DNA of 38,056 nt from JBFXDW01 sp050180745 (GTDB lineage: Bacteria > Pseudomonadota > Alphaproteobacteria > UBA9219). The notes below the pieces were generated by a model. It saw only the letters and a program-made list of their open reading frames with translations. It did not search any database and was not told the origin of the DNA. The stretch lies in NCBI GenBank assembly GCA_050180745.1, contig JBFXDW010000002.1, positions 1 to 38,056 on the forward strand. The letters run 5' to 3'. The translations under genes and the position numbers were made by a program. Below are positions 15,780 to 24,788 of this stretch, one piece after another. How positions within the stretch are numbered: position 1 is the stretch's first letter; the number at the start of each line of letters is the position of its first letter.

Positions 15780-17639
15780 TTAATGGTTACTCTGCCGCCG
15801 CAGGAAAGCTGGGATATCGAGCTGGTCAGCCTCATTATTCGAAGACGAAACAGACCTATCCTCCGGCTCAACACCCAGCTTGGCATCCACAGCAGCCTGA
15901 GCCTCGCGATCAATTTCTTGGCCTACATCTTCCTCTTCATCCAAATCATCCTCCTGAGCCGAAGGACGAATGAGCCCAAACCCCGTAATACGCTGAAAGA
16001 GCGACTGAGAACGAGAAGCGATGGTCTTTCCTGATTTTGATGAAGATGCCGTGAGCTGTGTCACGCGCATATCATCATCATCAACACGATCATGAGCACG
16101 CCCAGCAGGAGCTGTCCTTTGCCGCTCAGCTTGCTGCACAACAGGCTGGATTTCACGAACCGGAAGCACCTTCACAGTCTTGGGAGCTACTTCAACTTGT
16201 TCTACAACTTCTAAAATTTCCTCATCCCGCTCTGACCTATCTGGAATCTGCGCTGTGGAAGAGCGAATATCTTGCTGCGATGAAAGAGGCCGAACCATTG
16301 GCTTCTCCTGAGAAGCCTTGCTCATCGAACTTGCGTTTACTGAAACCGTACTGCTAGAAGCTACTGGATCTGCCATTTTTTGTGTCATAGTCTTAGGTGT
16401 CACAGAAGCTGGCATAGAGAAATAATTAGCAGGATTTCCTGCAACCGTCGTCTTCGCCTGTGCTGGCGCCGGAGATTGTTTTTGCACCGGAGCTTTAGCC
16501 GTTACAGGCGATGCCTTTTTGCTTGGAGCCGTCTCCATCACACGCACCGGAGATTTTTCGATTTTCTCAGACATAAGTGGCGCGACATGTTGTGTTGCCG
16601 TTGCCGTTGCCGTCGTTGTCGTTAGTCTGCGACCTTCTTCGGTACGCCCCGCAGCACCACGAGCGATAGCTTCGTCAGCATCAATACCCGTAGCAATAAC
16701 AGACACGCGAATACGCCCATCCATATTCTCACCCAAGGTTGACCCAACTTTGGTTTGCGCCTCGGCATCAACCTCTTCACGAATCCGATTGGCGGCCTGA
16801 TCAACCTCAAAGAGCGTCATATCCATACCACCCGTGATATTGATCAGAACACCACGCGCGCCCTTCATCGAGATATCATCCAGAAGAGGATTAGAAATAG
16901 CCGCTTCCGCCGCACAAATGGCGCGGTTTTCGCCTTCGGCCTCACCTGTGCCCATCATGGCTTTGCCCATCTCGCCCATAACCGTTTTCACGTCAGCAAA
17001 ATCAAGGTTCATAAAGCCGGGCATTACCATCAAATCCGTGATGCCACGCACGCCAGAATGCAAAACTTCATCCGCCAAGCGGAAAGCCTCAGCAAATGTC
17101 GTACGCTCATTAGCAATACGGAAGAGGTTTTGGTTAGGAATAACAATCAGCGTATCGACGTATTTCTGAAGTTCTTCAATACCGCCTTCAGCTTGACGCA
17201 TACGATGCGTGCCTTCGAAATGGAAAGGCTTTGTCACAACACCGACGGTCAATATCCCGCTTTCACGTGCCGCACGAGCAATAACAGGAGCCGCACCCGT
17301 ACCCGTACCACCGCCCATGCCCGCCGTAACAAAGAGCATGTCTGAGCCTTCCAGCACAGACATAATGTCGGCCATTGTTTCTTCAGCCGCTGAGCGCCCA
17401 ACATCAGGCTTAGACCCTGCGCCAAGACCACGAGACAGATTCGCACCAAGTTGGATCTTCCGCTCAGCCAAGGACAAAGACAGTGCCTGCGCATCTGTGT
17501 TGGCTGCAACAAAATCGCACCCCTCTAAATTCGAACTGATCATGTTATTGATCGCGTTCGTACCACCGCCGCCAACACCAATAACGGTGATGCGCGGGCG
17601 CAGCATATTTTCAGGGTCAGCCATTGACAGATTAATCAT
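15780..17639 (-). CDS. ftsZ: Cell division protein FtsZ
   Basis: This 619-residue tubulin homologue polymerises into the division ring at midcell. It shows ITVIGVGGGGTNAINNM at the N-terminus, the tubulin signature GGGTGTG at 109-115, and the T7-loop region with NLDFADVKTVM. The polymerising domain ends near residue 320. A long variable linker of roughly 280 residues, rich in Ala, Thr, Gln and Pro, leads to the C-terminal peptide LDIPAFLRRQ, which binds FtsA and other partners. ATG 17639 is chosen because AAGGAG lies 8 nt upstream. Unlike most alphaproteobacteria, no mur/fts genes adjoin it: lepA is downstream and PEP-CTERM genes upstream. Confidence 0.99.
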   Translation of the reverse strand: MINLSMADPENMLRPRITVIGVGGGGTNAINNMISSNLEGCDFVAANTDAQALSLSLAERKIQLGANLSRGLGAGSKPDVGRSAAEETMADIMSVLEGSDMLFVTAGMGGGTGTGAAPVIARAARESGILTVGVVTKPFHFEGTHRMRQAEGGIEELQKYVDTLIVIPNQNLFRIANERTTFAEAFRLADEVLHSGVRGITDLMVMPGFMNLDFADVKTVMGEMGKAMMGTGEAEGENRAICAAEAAISNPLLDDISMKGARGVLINITGGMDMTLFEVDQAANRIREEVDAEAQTKVGSTLGENMDGRIRVSVIATGIDADEAIARGAAGRTEEGRRLTTTTATATATQHVAPLMSEKIEKSPVRVMETAPSKKASPVTAKAPVQKQSPAPAQAKTTVAGNPANYFSMPASVTPKTMTQKMADPVASSSTVSVNASSMSKASQEKPMVRPLSSQQDIRSSTAQIPDRSERDEEILEVVEQVEVAPKTVKVLPVREIQPVVQQAERQRTAPAGRAHDRVDDDDMRVTQLTASSSKSGKTIASRSQSLFQRITGFGLIRPSAQEDDLDEEEDVGQEIDREAQAAVDAKLGVEPEDRSVSSSNNEADQLDIPAFLRRQSNH

Positions 17640-17866
17640 ATGTCTTGTCTCCTTCAAGGACAGCAAGCGAATCCAAACATACTCACAATATCAACCTTTT
17701 CGCTTGATTCGCGCAAGTGTTAAAGGAAGTTTGTATAAAGAGATTCAGCGCGTTAGAACAAATCACACCATTCCTCAGCACTAAAAAACGCGCTTTTTAG
17801 GCTCATTCCAATGAGTTAGGGATAAAAGTGAAAGTGAAGAATGAAGGAAGCGGAAAAAACACAGAT

Positions 17867-17900
17867 AAAAAAGGGCCCCTCATATGAGAAACCCTTTTTT
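17867..17900 (-). terminator. Terminator after first PEP-CTERM gene
   Basis: On the minus strand AAAGGG and CTCATATGAG form an interrupted stem closed by CCCTTTTTT, ending in a T run. It lies 27 nt past the stop at 17928. The remainder of 17640-17927 holds the ftsZ leader and no gene. Confidence 0.65.
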
Positions 17901-17927
17901 TTACAAAACATAATAAGATGCACAAAT

Positions 17928-18743
17928 CTAAGCTGCAGGCTTATATTCGCTCCCACGACCTCTCATCCAGTTCATTTTTTTCGCGATCCAACTACGCGCC
18001 CCCTTTGAATCAGGCTGACGAGTAGATTGCGGAGTCGATTTTCGTGCCGCACGAGCCTCTTTCTTTTTCGCAGCAACATGCATTCTCTGCAACTGCATCG
18101 AAGCCCGTGCTTGCGCTTCCTCAGGAGTCTCGTGAGAAGTAGGGCCAAACCCCTTTCTTCCCAATGCAGCAACCCCCAAAAGACCAAAACCAACCAACAC
18201 CATCGTACTTGGTTCAGGGCAATGATGTCCACTCCATGTTCCAGACTCGGAAGCTTCATAGAAACCAACTGAAGGAATGTAAAGGGAGAGATCGTCACTA
18301 CCCGAAGATCCTGATAAAGAAAAACGTAGACCATCAGCAGTCTTGAGAACTATGTTTCCTCCCGTTACAACACCAGAATCCAGCGTTACACAATCGTATA
18401 AATCAAGAGTCGCCAAGTCTACGTTGTCGGAATTTATTGTCCAAGAGCTTCCATTTGTAGAGCTTCCATTTGTAGAGGTTACATCAATCGACCAATCGTT
18501 CCAGTCAGACACATAAGACGTACCAGAGGTACCATCAAGGTTCAGATCCGCATTCAGAGTCACTTCAGCAACATCAAGACCAAGCAAGTTATCCAAACTA
18601 CCATTCGTGTAGTTAATTTTATAGTGGTCAGCAAACGCAGGAAGAACAGATCCCGCAACCAACAGCGTCGTTGCTGCAACCGCAGCAATAGCCTTCCGAG
18701 GACGACTCAACAAGGCTTTTGCCGCCTTTTTAAACATAGACAT
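17928..18743 (-). CDS. PEP-CTERM protein with basic C-terminal extension
   Basis: This 271-residue exported protein has a long, basic signal peptide (MSMFKKAAKALLSRPRKAIA...AFA, cleavage about residue 38). A Ser/Thr/Asp/Asn-rich beta-type domain follows (39-170). The sorting motif CPEPSTMVLVGFGLLGVAALGRKG lies at 175-198. PEP-CTERM signals are recognised by an exosortase/archaeosortase and normally close the protein, but here about 70 residues rich in Lys and Arg follow. The ribosome site AAGGAG and leader are shared with the paralogue at 18895-19611. No exosortase is present in the window. Role unknown; surface or extracellular matrix protein is the family expectation. Confidence 0.88.
   Translation of the reverse strand: MSMFKKAAKALLSRPRKAIAAVAATTLLVAGSVLPAFADHYKINYTNGSLDNLLGLDVAEVTLNADLNLDGTSGTSYVSDWNDWSIDVTSTNGSSTNGSSWTINSDNVDLATLDLYDCVTLDSGVVTGGNIVLKTADGLRFSLSGSSGSDDLSLYIPSVGFYEASESGTWSGHHCPEPSTMVLVGFGLLGVAALGRKGFGPTSHETPEEAQARASMQLQRMHVAAKKKEARAARKSTPQSTRQPDSKGARSWIAKKMNWMRGRGSEYKPAA
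18446..18475 (-). repeat. Two tandem 15-bp units inside the PEP-CTERM gene
   Basis: AGCTTCCATTTGTAG is present twice without gap, encoding the doubled peptide TNGSS-TNGSS. It is an in-frame tandem duplication and does not disturb the protein. Confidence 0.9.
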
Positions 18744-18845
18744 TGTCTACTCCTTAATTTTAAAAGAACTTAATGAAGGCGGGTATAAAACAAATAAAAA
18801 AGGAAAACAATACCGATTTGAAGAAAATATCAGAATATACATAAA

Positions 18846-18875
18846 AAAATGGCGCCTCGGATGAGACGCCATTTT
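18846..18875 (-). terminator. Terminator after second PEP-CTERM gene
   Basis: AAAATGGCG-TCTCA and its complement form a stem of about 13 bp with a small loop, followed on the minus strand by a T run. It separates the two paralogues into independent transcripts. Confidence 0.85.
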
Positions 18876-18894
18876 AAATGATAAATTAAAAAGC

Positions 18895-19611
18895 TTACGC
18901 TGCTGGTCGAAGCCCTGCAGTGGGGCCTTTCAGAGCCCGATCACGTGCCGCTTTCCCATTTGGTGAAGTCCTTCTCCGCACCAATCCAGCAGCCCCAAGG
19001 AGACCTGCGCCTAACATCACCATCGTCCCTGGTTCAGGTTGTTCCCACGTTCCGGCACAGTTATTGCAAGCGGAATACTGAATACCACCCCACTGATCAC
19101 CAACATAAGAGTTGGTCACATTTGAGGTTGCACTAAAGTATGAACCGACAGTGCTCAAATCACCGTCAGTATAAGCGCTATTAGCAAGACTTATGTTCCA
19201 TCCGGTAACGTCCCATCCAGTGGCAGAACTACCGCTTAGCACAATATAATCACCAAGATCGCCAGAACCGCTACCATTCCGAGTGGTAGATAACACATTA
19301 GAAGAATCAATCACATAATCATTATTTGCGTCATCTGTCGTGGTAATCTTCCAATTGCTCCACTCGTTTACATATAACCTGCCATCATCAGCAGCGGTGT
19401 TATCCGCCGTCAAACTAAGAGTTACACTAGCGGTTCTGGTAGTCGAACCAACAGACCATGAGAGGTCAGTATTCTTATAAGTGAGATAAATAGGCGTTGC
19501 CAGAGCAGGAACGACGGTCCCTAAAACCAACAGCGTCGTCGCAGCAGCCGCTGCAACAGCCCTCCGTGGGCGATTCAACAAGGCTCTAGCAGCCCTTTTA
19601 AACATAGACAT
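18895..19611 (-). CDS. PEP-CTERM protein
   Basis: This 238-residue protein is a paralogue of the product of 17928-18743. The signal peptides are almost the same (MSMFKRAARALLNRPRRAVA...ALA), and the mid-region is rich in Thr, Ser, Asn and Asp. The sorting motif PEPGTMVMLGAGLLGAAGLVRRR is at 192-214 and is followed by a 24-residue tail ending GLRPAA; the paralogue ends YKPAA. A CxxC pair (ACNNC) lies just before the motif. AAGGAG is 6 nt before the ATG. Its own terminator at 18846-18875 suggests separate transcription from the neighbour. Confidence 0.88.
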   Translation of the reverse strand: MSMFKRAARALLNRPRRAVAAAAATTLLVLGTVVPALATPIYLTYKNTDLSWSVGSTTRTASVTLSLTADNTAADDGRLYVNEWSNWKITTTDDANNDYVIDSSNVLSTTRNGSGSGDLGDYIVLSGSSATGWDVTGWNISLANSAYTDGDLSTVGSYFSATSNVTNSYVGDQWGGIQYSACNNCAGTWEQPEPGTMVMLGAGLLGAAGLVRRRTSPNGKAARDRALKGPTAGLRPAA

Positions 19612-19961
19612 CGTCTACTCCTTAATTCTTGTTATTCTTGTTTTTTGAAAAAATCAGTGGACACTGTATAAATTAAATAAAACATGAAAACAATAGAAAA
19701 AAGGAGATGATAATAATATCATTATGACACTAAAAATGGTTAATCAAACAGTTCTCTGTTCGTCAAGCTAACCAGCAATAACTCGTTGTTAATACTTGTT
19801 TTATCGAACACATCCGTATGTTTTTTGGAAGGGAATGAACTCAAACAACACCATCCCGCTCAATAACCACACTATAAAAACACTACTCAGTGAAACAGAC
19901 TCACTCGCAATGAAATAGAACCGTCTTTTATTTGCAGGATTTGCTCTCGTGGAAACCGCAT
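19612..19961. other. AT-rich gap upstream of the PEP-CTERM gene
   Basis: No gene or convincing promoter consensus is seen. It must contain the promoter for the minus-strand gene starting at 19611. Confidence 0.4.
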
Positions 19962-19975
19962 TTGGATCGGCTATA
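19962..19975 (-). repeat. Solo arm fragment TTGGATCGGCTATA
   Basis: Fourteen bases identical to the outer end of the right arm of the inverted-repeat element at 30288-30447. It sits 27 bp before the palindromic element at 20002-20177. Confidence 0.5.
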
Positions 19976-20001
19976 CCTTCCTTGTCTTTTTTTGCCCACT
20001 C

Positions 20002-20177
20002 TTCCCGTCATTCCCGTAAAAACGGAGATCCATCTCCGAAAGAAGAAGAAAAATAGGACTTTGCAGAAGGAGGCCCCATCGCTTGATCTTATGACAACCA
20101 TCAGCACTTTCTGCTGCAGCGTTTTGACAAAAATCACCTATTGGAGATGGATTCCCGCATGCGCGGGAATGACGGAA
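20002..20177. repeat. 176-bp palindromic element (CCGTCATTCCCG ... CGGGAATGACGG)
   Basis: The outer arms TTCCCGTCATTCCCG and CGGGAATGACGGAA are inverted copies. Inner segments GGAGATCCATCTCC on the left and GGAGATGGATTCCCG on the right add nested hairpins, and the right end folds on CCCGCATGCGCGGG. The layout matches the element at 15377-15578. No coding function is evident. Confidence 0.75.
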
Positions 20178-20250
20178 ATGGTATAGATGGCTAGGAGAGA
20201 TATGAAAGAACCACTCCCTAGAGCAAATGGGTTTGCCCTAGAACAGGCTC

Positions 20251-20565
20251 TCAGGCTATATCCAAGTTATTATGCTTGGCCGCACTTTCCAAGAAAGCCA
20301 ACACAGGACCGTGAGCCTCACAGAAGGTCAAGTGACAGCGCGTCTTCTTTGCAAAATCATGAGCACGCATCAACAAGCGCTTACCCGTGGAATCAATATC
20401 CACCAACTCGACCATATTAATTTGGATTTTATTATATTCATTCTCGCTCTTACGTTTCAACGAGTTCATCATACGATTGAAGGCAAGAGAATCCATGAAA
20501 TCCAGTACACCCGCAATTTCTATATGGAGCGTGTCGGGGCTAAAACTGATGTTGTATCTCATCAT
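20251..20565 (-). CDS. Small STAS-domain protein
   Basis: This is about 104 residues from ATG 20565 (GGAAG 10 nt upstream); the same frame extends to GTG 20640 without a better ribosome site, so the start is uncertain. The sequence fits the STAS fold: an initial strand ISFSPDTLHIEIAGVLDF, then KIQINMVELVDIDSTGKRLLMRAHDFAKK, which carries the conserved DS-G motif of anti-sigma factor antagonists. The Ser/Thr after Asp may be the phosphorylation site. It may act in a partner-switch pathway, but no anti-sigma kinase or sigma gene is nearby. Confidence 0.7.
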   Translation of the reverse strand: MMRYNISFSPDTLHIEIAGVLDFMDSLAFNRMMNSLKRKSENEYNKIQINMVELVDIDSTGKRLLMRAHDFAKKTRCHLTFCEAHGPVLAFLESAAKHNNLDIA

Positions 20566-20675
20566 AGATATACTACTTCCGATAGAAACCATATGATGAT
20601 TATCAACCAAAGAGCTTAACCAGCCCTTTATTTTACCCACACAAGGAGATGCAGCCTTACCTTATTTAAGTAGAT

Positions 20676-21140
20676 TTATAACCGCTTAGGTAATGCTAAC
20701 GCCCAACAAAGGTTGGGTTTAGATACCCTTTTCCAAATCTGGGTACCCCCAAAAATTGGCAGTAAAACGTATCCTCGCAGGGTTAATTCATCCTTCCCCT
20801 CTAAAGCTAAACGTGCGCTAAAATGCTGCCCATGGCGAGGGCTATAAATCCAGCCATTTTCATATCCCCCCTCTTCTTTTTCGAAATCCCCCAGAAACGT
20901 CAGGCCGCATAAAGGCTGCCGCCGCTTAGCCGGATCAGGATTATGATCATCCAAGGATGGAGTCTCCACACTGTCGCCCTCCAGCCAGACAAAGCGGCCA
21001 CAGAATTTCGCTTCACATGGATAAAGCTCAATCACGCCATCTTTATCTTCGGTCTCCCAATAGCCCACAAGCGGATCATCTGCTGCCATAAGGGGAGAAG
21101 TCACAAGAAAAAAAGCTAAAAATAACAAAAAGCGTCTCAT
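20676..21140 (-). CDS. DUF2147 exported protein
   Basis: This 154-residue protein has a signal peptide (MRRFLLFLAFFLVTSPLMAA) and then the DUF2147 pattern: DPLVGYWETEDKDGVIELYPCEAKFCGRFVWL, the middle DDHNPDPAKRRQPLCGLTFLGDF, and GGYENGWIYSPRHGQHFSARLALEGKDELTLRGYVLLPIFGGTQIWKRV. Such proteins are small periplasmic beta-barrel-like proteins of unknown role. AAGGGGG lies 4-5 nt before the ATG. It diverges from gltX, with 43 bp between the two starts. Confidence 0.88.
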   Translation of the reverse strand: MRRFLLFLAFFLVTSPLMAADDPLVGYWETEDKDGVIELYPCEAKFCGRFVWLEGDSVETPSLDDHNPDPAKRRQPLCGLTFLGDFEKEEGGYENGWIYSPRHGQHFSARLALEGKDELTLRGYVLLPIFGGTQIWKRVSKPNLCWALALPKRL

Positions 21141-21183
21141 AATCCCCCTTGTGCATGAGTTAACGAGATTCTACAACAAGCAG

Positions 21184-22575
21184 ATGACTAATAGTAATAT
21201 ATTTGTGCGCTTTGCGCCCTCGCCCACCGGCCTATTGCATATTGGCAATATCCGCGCGATTTTGTTCAACTATCTATTCGCCCGCAAACATGGGGGACGC
21301 TTTCTGCTGCGCATCGACGATACGGATCAAGAGCGCTCACGCGATGAGTACGAACAGGCCATTCGCAGAGACCTGACATGGCTTGGCTACAAGTGGGACG
21401 AGGAAGCACGCCAATCCTCGCGCATGGACCGCTACATGGCCGTGATCGAAGAGCTCAAAAGCAAAGGTCGCGTATATCCCTGTTTTGAAACGCAAGCCGA
21501 ACTGGACCTCAAGCGCAAAACGCAATTGGGACGCGGACTGCCTCCGGTGTACGATCGCGCCGCGCTTAAACTGACTCCAGCGGAAATCCAAGCCAAGCTG
21601 GATAAAGGAGAATCTCCTCACTGGCGCTTCAAGTTATTGGATGGGGAAATCACATGGGAAGACGGCATTCAAGGAGCTAAGAAATTTCCAGCATCGTCCA
21701 TGTCCGACCCTGTACTGATCCGTGAAGATGGTGTTCCTCTTTACAGTATTTGCTCAGTCATTGATGATGCCGACATGGGGATTACGCATGTGGTACGCGG
21801 TGAAGATCACGTCACTAACACAGCCACTCAAATCCAAATGTGGCAAGCGGTGACAGACAAGCCCGTCCCTCAATTCGCACACTTTCCTCTTTTGGTAAGC
21901 CTTGACGGTACGGAGATGAGCAAACGCCTAGGCACGCTGAGTATAGGCTCGATGCGCGATGACGATAAGATAGAGCCTATGGCGATCAACTCTCTGATCG
22001 CACGATTGGGAACATCTGATCCTATTACTCCCTGCCTTGACATGAATGAGCTGGCCGCAGGTTTTGATTTTTCTAAGATATCACGTGCGACACCTAAATT
22101 TGACCTCAATGAGCTCAAACAGCTCAGCACAAAAATCCTACGCATAACTCCCTATGCACAAATCAAGGACCGGCTAGGCGATGAGATTTCAGAGGAATTC
22201 TGGAACGCCGTCCAACCGAACATCAACTCACTAGAGGATGTCGATCTGTGGTGGAAAGTAACGAACGGCCCCGTAGAACTTGTGCGCGAAGAGGAAACTT
22301 TCTTGAACCAAGCCGCTGATCTCTTACCCGCTGAACCATGGGATGAAACGACATGGCAAACATGGACAGACGCTGTCAAAGAAAAAACAGATCGCAAAGG
22401 CAAGGCATTGTTCATGCCACTGCGCCTTGCGCTAACGGGAACAGACCACGGACCAGAGCTAAAGCTTCTCCTGCCTCTGATGGGACGGGAACGGGTCCTT
22501 CGGCGCTTGAGAGGATACCCCCCCCCCCTCAAATCCCCCTACACAGAATATGCCTTGACGCACTCCAAAAGATAG
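21184..22575 (+). CDS. gltX: Glutamyl-tRNA synthetase
   Basis: This class I synthetase of 463 residues charges tRNA with glutamate in the cytoplasm. The HIGH motif is HIGN (19-22) in VRFAPSPTGLLHIGNIRAILFNYL, and the KMSKS motif is EMSKR (244-248). The zinc-site segment reads YPCFETQAELDLKRK with only one Cys, as in the second GluRS type of alphaproteobacteria. ATG 21184 is preferred to GTG 21151, which would fall within the short divergent promoter region; neither has a strong ribosome site. The protein closes with GRERVLRRLRG, where family members usually stop, but continues for about 19 residues encoded after an 11-C tract. Confidence 0.97.
   Translation: MTNSNIFVRFAPSPTGLLHIGNIRAILFNYLFARKHGGRFLLRIDDTDQERSRDEYEQAIRRDLTWLGYKWDEEARQSSRMDRYMAVIEELKSKGRVYPCFETQAELDLKRKTQLGRGLPPVYDRAALKLTPAEIQAKLDKGESPHWRFKLLDGEITWEDGIQGAKKFPASSMSDPVLIREDGVPLYSICSVIDDADMGITHVVRGEDHVTNTATQIQMWQAVTDKPVPQFAHFPLLVSLDGTEMSKRLGTLSIGSMRDDDKIEPMAINSLIARLGTSDPITPCLDMNELAAGFDFSKISRATPKFDLNELKQLSTKILRITPYAQIKDRLGDEISEEFWNAVQPNINSLEDVDLWWKVTNGPVELVREEETFLNQAADLLPAEPWDETTWQTWTDAVKEKTDRKGKALFMPLRLALTGTDHGPELKLLLPLMGRERVLRRLRGYPPPLKSPYTEYALTHSKR
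22518..22528 (+). repeat. Run of 11 C in the 3' end of gltX
   Basis: The run encodes Pro-Pro-Pro after GRERVLRRLRGY. A change of one base would give a different C-terminus: one frame stops soon, the other runs on to 22658 and overlaps the next start. Confidence 0.95.
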
Positions 22576-22654
22576 TTAAATACATTTACCTAAGGCATGA
22601 CGTGTCAATGCCAGATATAGCCAAAGACACAATAGACCTAAAGAAGGAAGAAAA

Positions 22655-22999
22655 ATGAGCCCTGAAGAATCATATCAATGGGAACTAGCAGCTTTTGAAG
22701 CTTTTTCGAGAGAAGCTATAAATAAAAAAAACCCTCAATATATACAACGTTGTGTTGCGTTTAAGAAAAAAATAGATAAAGACTACACGAGCAACAGAAG
22801 CGCCACAAATAACACCCCAGAATCCCCCCTGATGAAGGTGCTAGAGAAATTTATAGCCGAGGAAGAAAAAGCCAAAATCTTTAGAGATTCTTTTCAAACT
22901 ATTGGGGAGACCACCTGCCAGGCACCATCCCGCGCAATCCCGAGGGAACCTGGGCGCCATGAGCTTCCTCGCACCGGATTAAGTCCTGCGCCGCTTTGA
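22655..22999 (+). CDS. Hypothetical small protein
   Basis: This 114-residue frame is not recognised. The first 85 residues are charged and helical (SPEESYQWELAAFEAFSREA, then KVLEKFIAEEEKAKIFRDSF), and the last 30 are Pro/Arg-rich and antisense to the exported protein at 22899-23222. GGAAG is about 5 nt before the ATG, the best evidence that it is translated. It lies 79 bp after gltX on the same strand. Confidence 0.45.
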   Translation: MSPEESYQWELAAFEAFSREAINKKNPQYIQRCVAFKKKIDKDYTSNRSATNNTPESPLMKVLEKFIAEEEKAKIFRDSFQTIGETTCQAPSRAIPREPGRHELPRTGLSPAPL

Positions 23000-23222
23000 C
23001 AACTTCTGGCCCCGTCGTCTTAAAAAAGGTCATGTAAGGATCATCTGCACCAGTGGCATGATCAAGAGCCGCTTTCTGAGCCTTACATGGCCCCGCAAGG
23101 ACGTCCGCCAAAGTTTGAGCATCTGAAGAACGTTTGTTTCCGCAAAGGCCTTGTCCTGTTAAACCAAAAAGGGATAAAGACGCAGCAGCAATAACAACAA
23201 ATTTCTTACAATTTATATTCAT
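22899..23222 (-). CDS. Small exported protein
   Basis: This 107-residue protein is unrecognised. A signal peptide (MNINCKKFVVIAAASLSLFGLTGQGLCG) is followed by a short domain with two Cys (GPCKAQ and IRCEEAHG) that could form a disulphide, and helical segments around DAQTLADVLAG and GPEVVKAAQDL. GAGG lies 8 nt before ATG 23222. The last 100 bp overlap the end of the convergent frame at 22655-22999. Confidence 0.6.
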   Translation of the reverse strand: MNINCKKFVVIAAASLSLFGLTGQGLCGNKRSSDAQTLADVLAGPCKAQKAALDHATGADDPYMTFFKTTGPEVVKAAQDLIRCEEAHGAQVPSGLRGMVPGRWSPQ

Positions 23223-23417
23223 GACAAAAACCTCAAAACAAAGGATATTACTATATTTTATATGGATTTATTTAATACTTCCATCTACACGGACGATTAT
23301 ATCCTTTTGTAAATAGTTTCGCAACCATCGGTTTCAATCTTCATGAAAAGGCAGGGTGTTTTTAAAGCCCAATAGATGCTAAACTCCACCAGAAATAAAG
23401 AAAAAAGGAACCCATTC

Positions 23418-24788
23418 ATGACCAAGATCACAGTCTATAACACGCTTACACGGCAAAAAGAGGCCTTCGAGCCTTTGGACCCAACAAATGTGCGTATGTA
23501 TGTCTGTGGACCAACGGTTTATGATTATGCTCACCTTGGCAATGCGCGACCTATCGTTGTTTTCGATACGCTTTACCGTTTGCTGAAAAGGCATTTTCCT
23601 AAAGTCACCTATACGCGCAACATTACGGATGTCGAAGACAAGATTCTCGCCCGAGCCAAAGAGCGCAACATCTCTATCAAAGAGCTGACAACAAAAACGA
23701 CGCAAATCTTTCATGATGACATTGCGCATTTGAACACACTGCCGCCGGATATCGAGCCTCGCGCTACGGATTACATCACGCATATGCTCGCGATGATCGA
23801 AACTCTCGTTAAAAAGGGGCATGCCTATGAAAAAGACGGACATGTTCTGTTCCACGTGCCTTCAATGCCCGATTATGGGCGGCTGTCACGGCGCTCACGG
23901 GATGAACTCATCGCAGGCGCTCGCGTAGAAGTCGCTCCTTATAAAAAAGACCCAGCAGATTTTGTCTTGTGGAAACCAGCCTCCGCCGAAGAAGAAGGCT
24001 GGGACAGCCCATGGGGTAAGGGCCGCCCAGGCTGGCACATTGAGTGCTCGGCCATGGCCGCAGACGCATTCGGTCCTACGTTTGACATTCATGGCGGCGG
24101 CCTTGATTTGATCTTTCCTCATCATGAAAATGAGATTGCGCAAAGTTCCTGCGCTCATGATGGAGAACCTCCTGCAAAATACTGGATGCATAACGGCTTT
24201 CTGATTGTGAATGGCGAGAAGATGTCTAAATCGCTCGGTAACTTCTTTACTATTCATGAGCTCCTAGACGATCATCCCGGCGAAGCCTTGCGGCTTGCCC
24301 TGCTCTCTTCGCATTATCGCCAGCCCTATGATTTCACGAAAGAGAATTTAGCGCAGAATAAAGCTACGCTGGATAAATGGTACAATGCATTGCTCGGCGC
24401 AAAAGATATTGAAGCCACGCCAGAAGTTCCTCCTTTGGTTGACGAAGCTTTGTGCGATGACATGAATACGCCTCTGGCCATCAGTCATATTCATGAACTA
24501 GCTGCAACACTCAACCGCGCAACAACGGATGAAGATAAACGCGCCGCTAAGGCCGCATTGCTGGGTGCTGGAAACGCCTTAGGCGTTCTCTATCAAGATG
24601 CGGAAAGCTGGCTGAAAAGCGGAGCCGCCGACGGACCTTCTGAAGAAGAAATCGAAGCAGCAATTCAAGCACGATTAACAGCCAAGAAGAATAAAGACTT
24701 TGCAGAGTCCGACCGCATCCGCGATGAGCTCGCCGCTCAAGGCATCATCCTTCAGGACAGCCCCACGGGTACGACTTGGAGGCGGTAA
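23418..24788 (+). CDS. cysS: Cysteinyl-tRNA synthetase
   Basis: This 456-residue cytoplasmic class I synthetase charges tRNA-Cys. The zinc ligands Cys30, Cys210, His235 and Glu239 are in RMYVCGPTVYD, WHIECSAMA and PHHENE. The HIGH motif is HLGN (39-42) and the KMSKS motif is intact (268-272). ATG 23418 is chosen because AAGGA lies about 8 nt upstream; the in-frame ATG at 23376 would add 14 non-conserved residues. It is complete and stands alone. The following gap (24789-25106) holds no gene that I can support. Confidence 0.98.
   Translation: MTKITVYNTLTRQKEAFEPLDPTNVRMYVCGPTVYDYAHLGNARPIVVFDTLYRLLKRHFPKVTYTRNITDVEDKILARAKERNISIKELTTKTTQIFHDDIAHLNTLPPDIEPRATDYITHMLAMIETLVKKGHAYEKDGHVLFHVPSMPDYGRLSRRSRDELIAGARVEVAPYKKDPADFVLWKPASAEEEGWDSPWGKGRPGWHIECSAMAADAFGPTFDIHGGGLDLIFPHHENEIAQSSCAHDGEPPAKYWMHNGFLIVNGEKMSKSLGNFFTIHELLDDHPGEALRLALLSSHYRQPYDFTKENLAQNKATLDKWYNALLGAKDIEATPEVPPLVDEALCDDMNTPLAISHIHELAATLNRATTDEDKRAAKAALLGAGNALGVLYQDAESWLKSGAADGPSEEEIEAAIQARLTAKKNKDFAESDRIRDELAAQGIILQDSPTGTTWRR

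Noticed and set aside
20187..20619. Plus-strand frames of 77 and 115 residues
   Set aside because: They are antisense to the STAS-domain gene and show no domain.
22353..22658. 101-residue plus-strand frame overlapping the end of gltX
   Set aside because: Most of it is the shifted frame of gltX; no ribosome site or family match.
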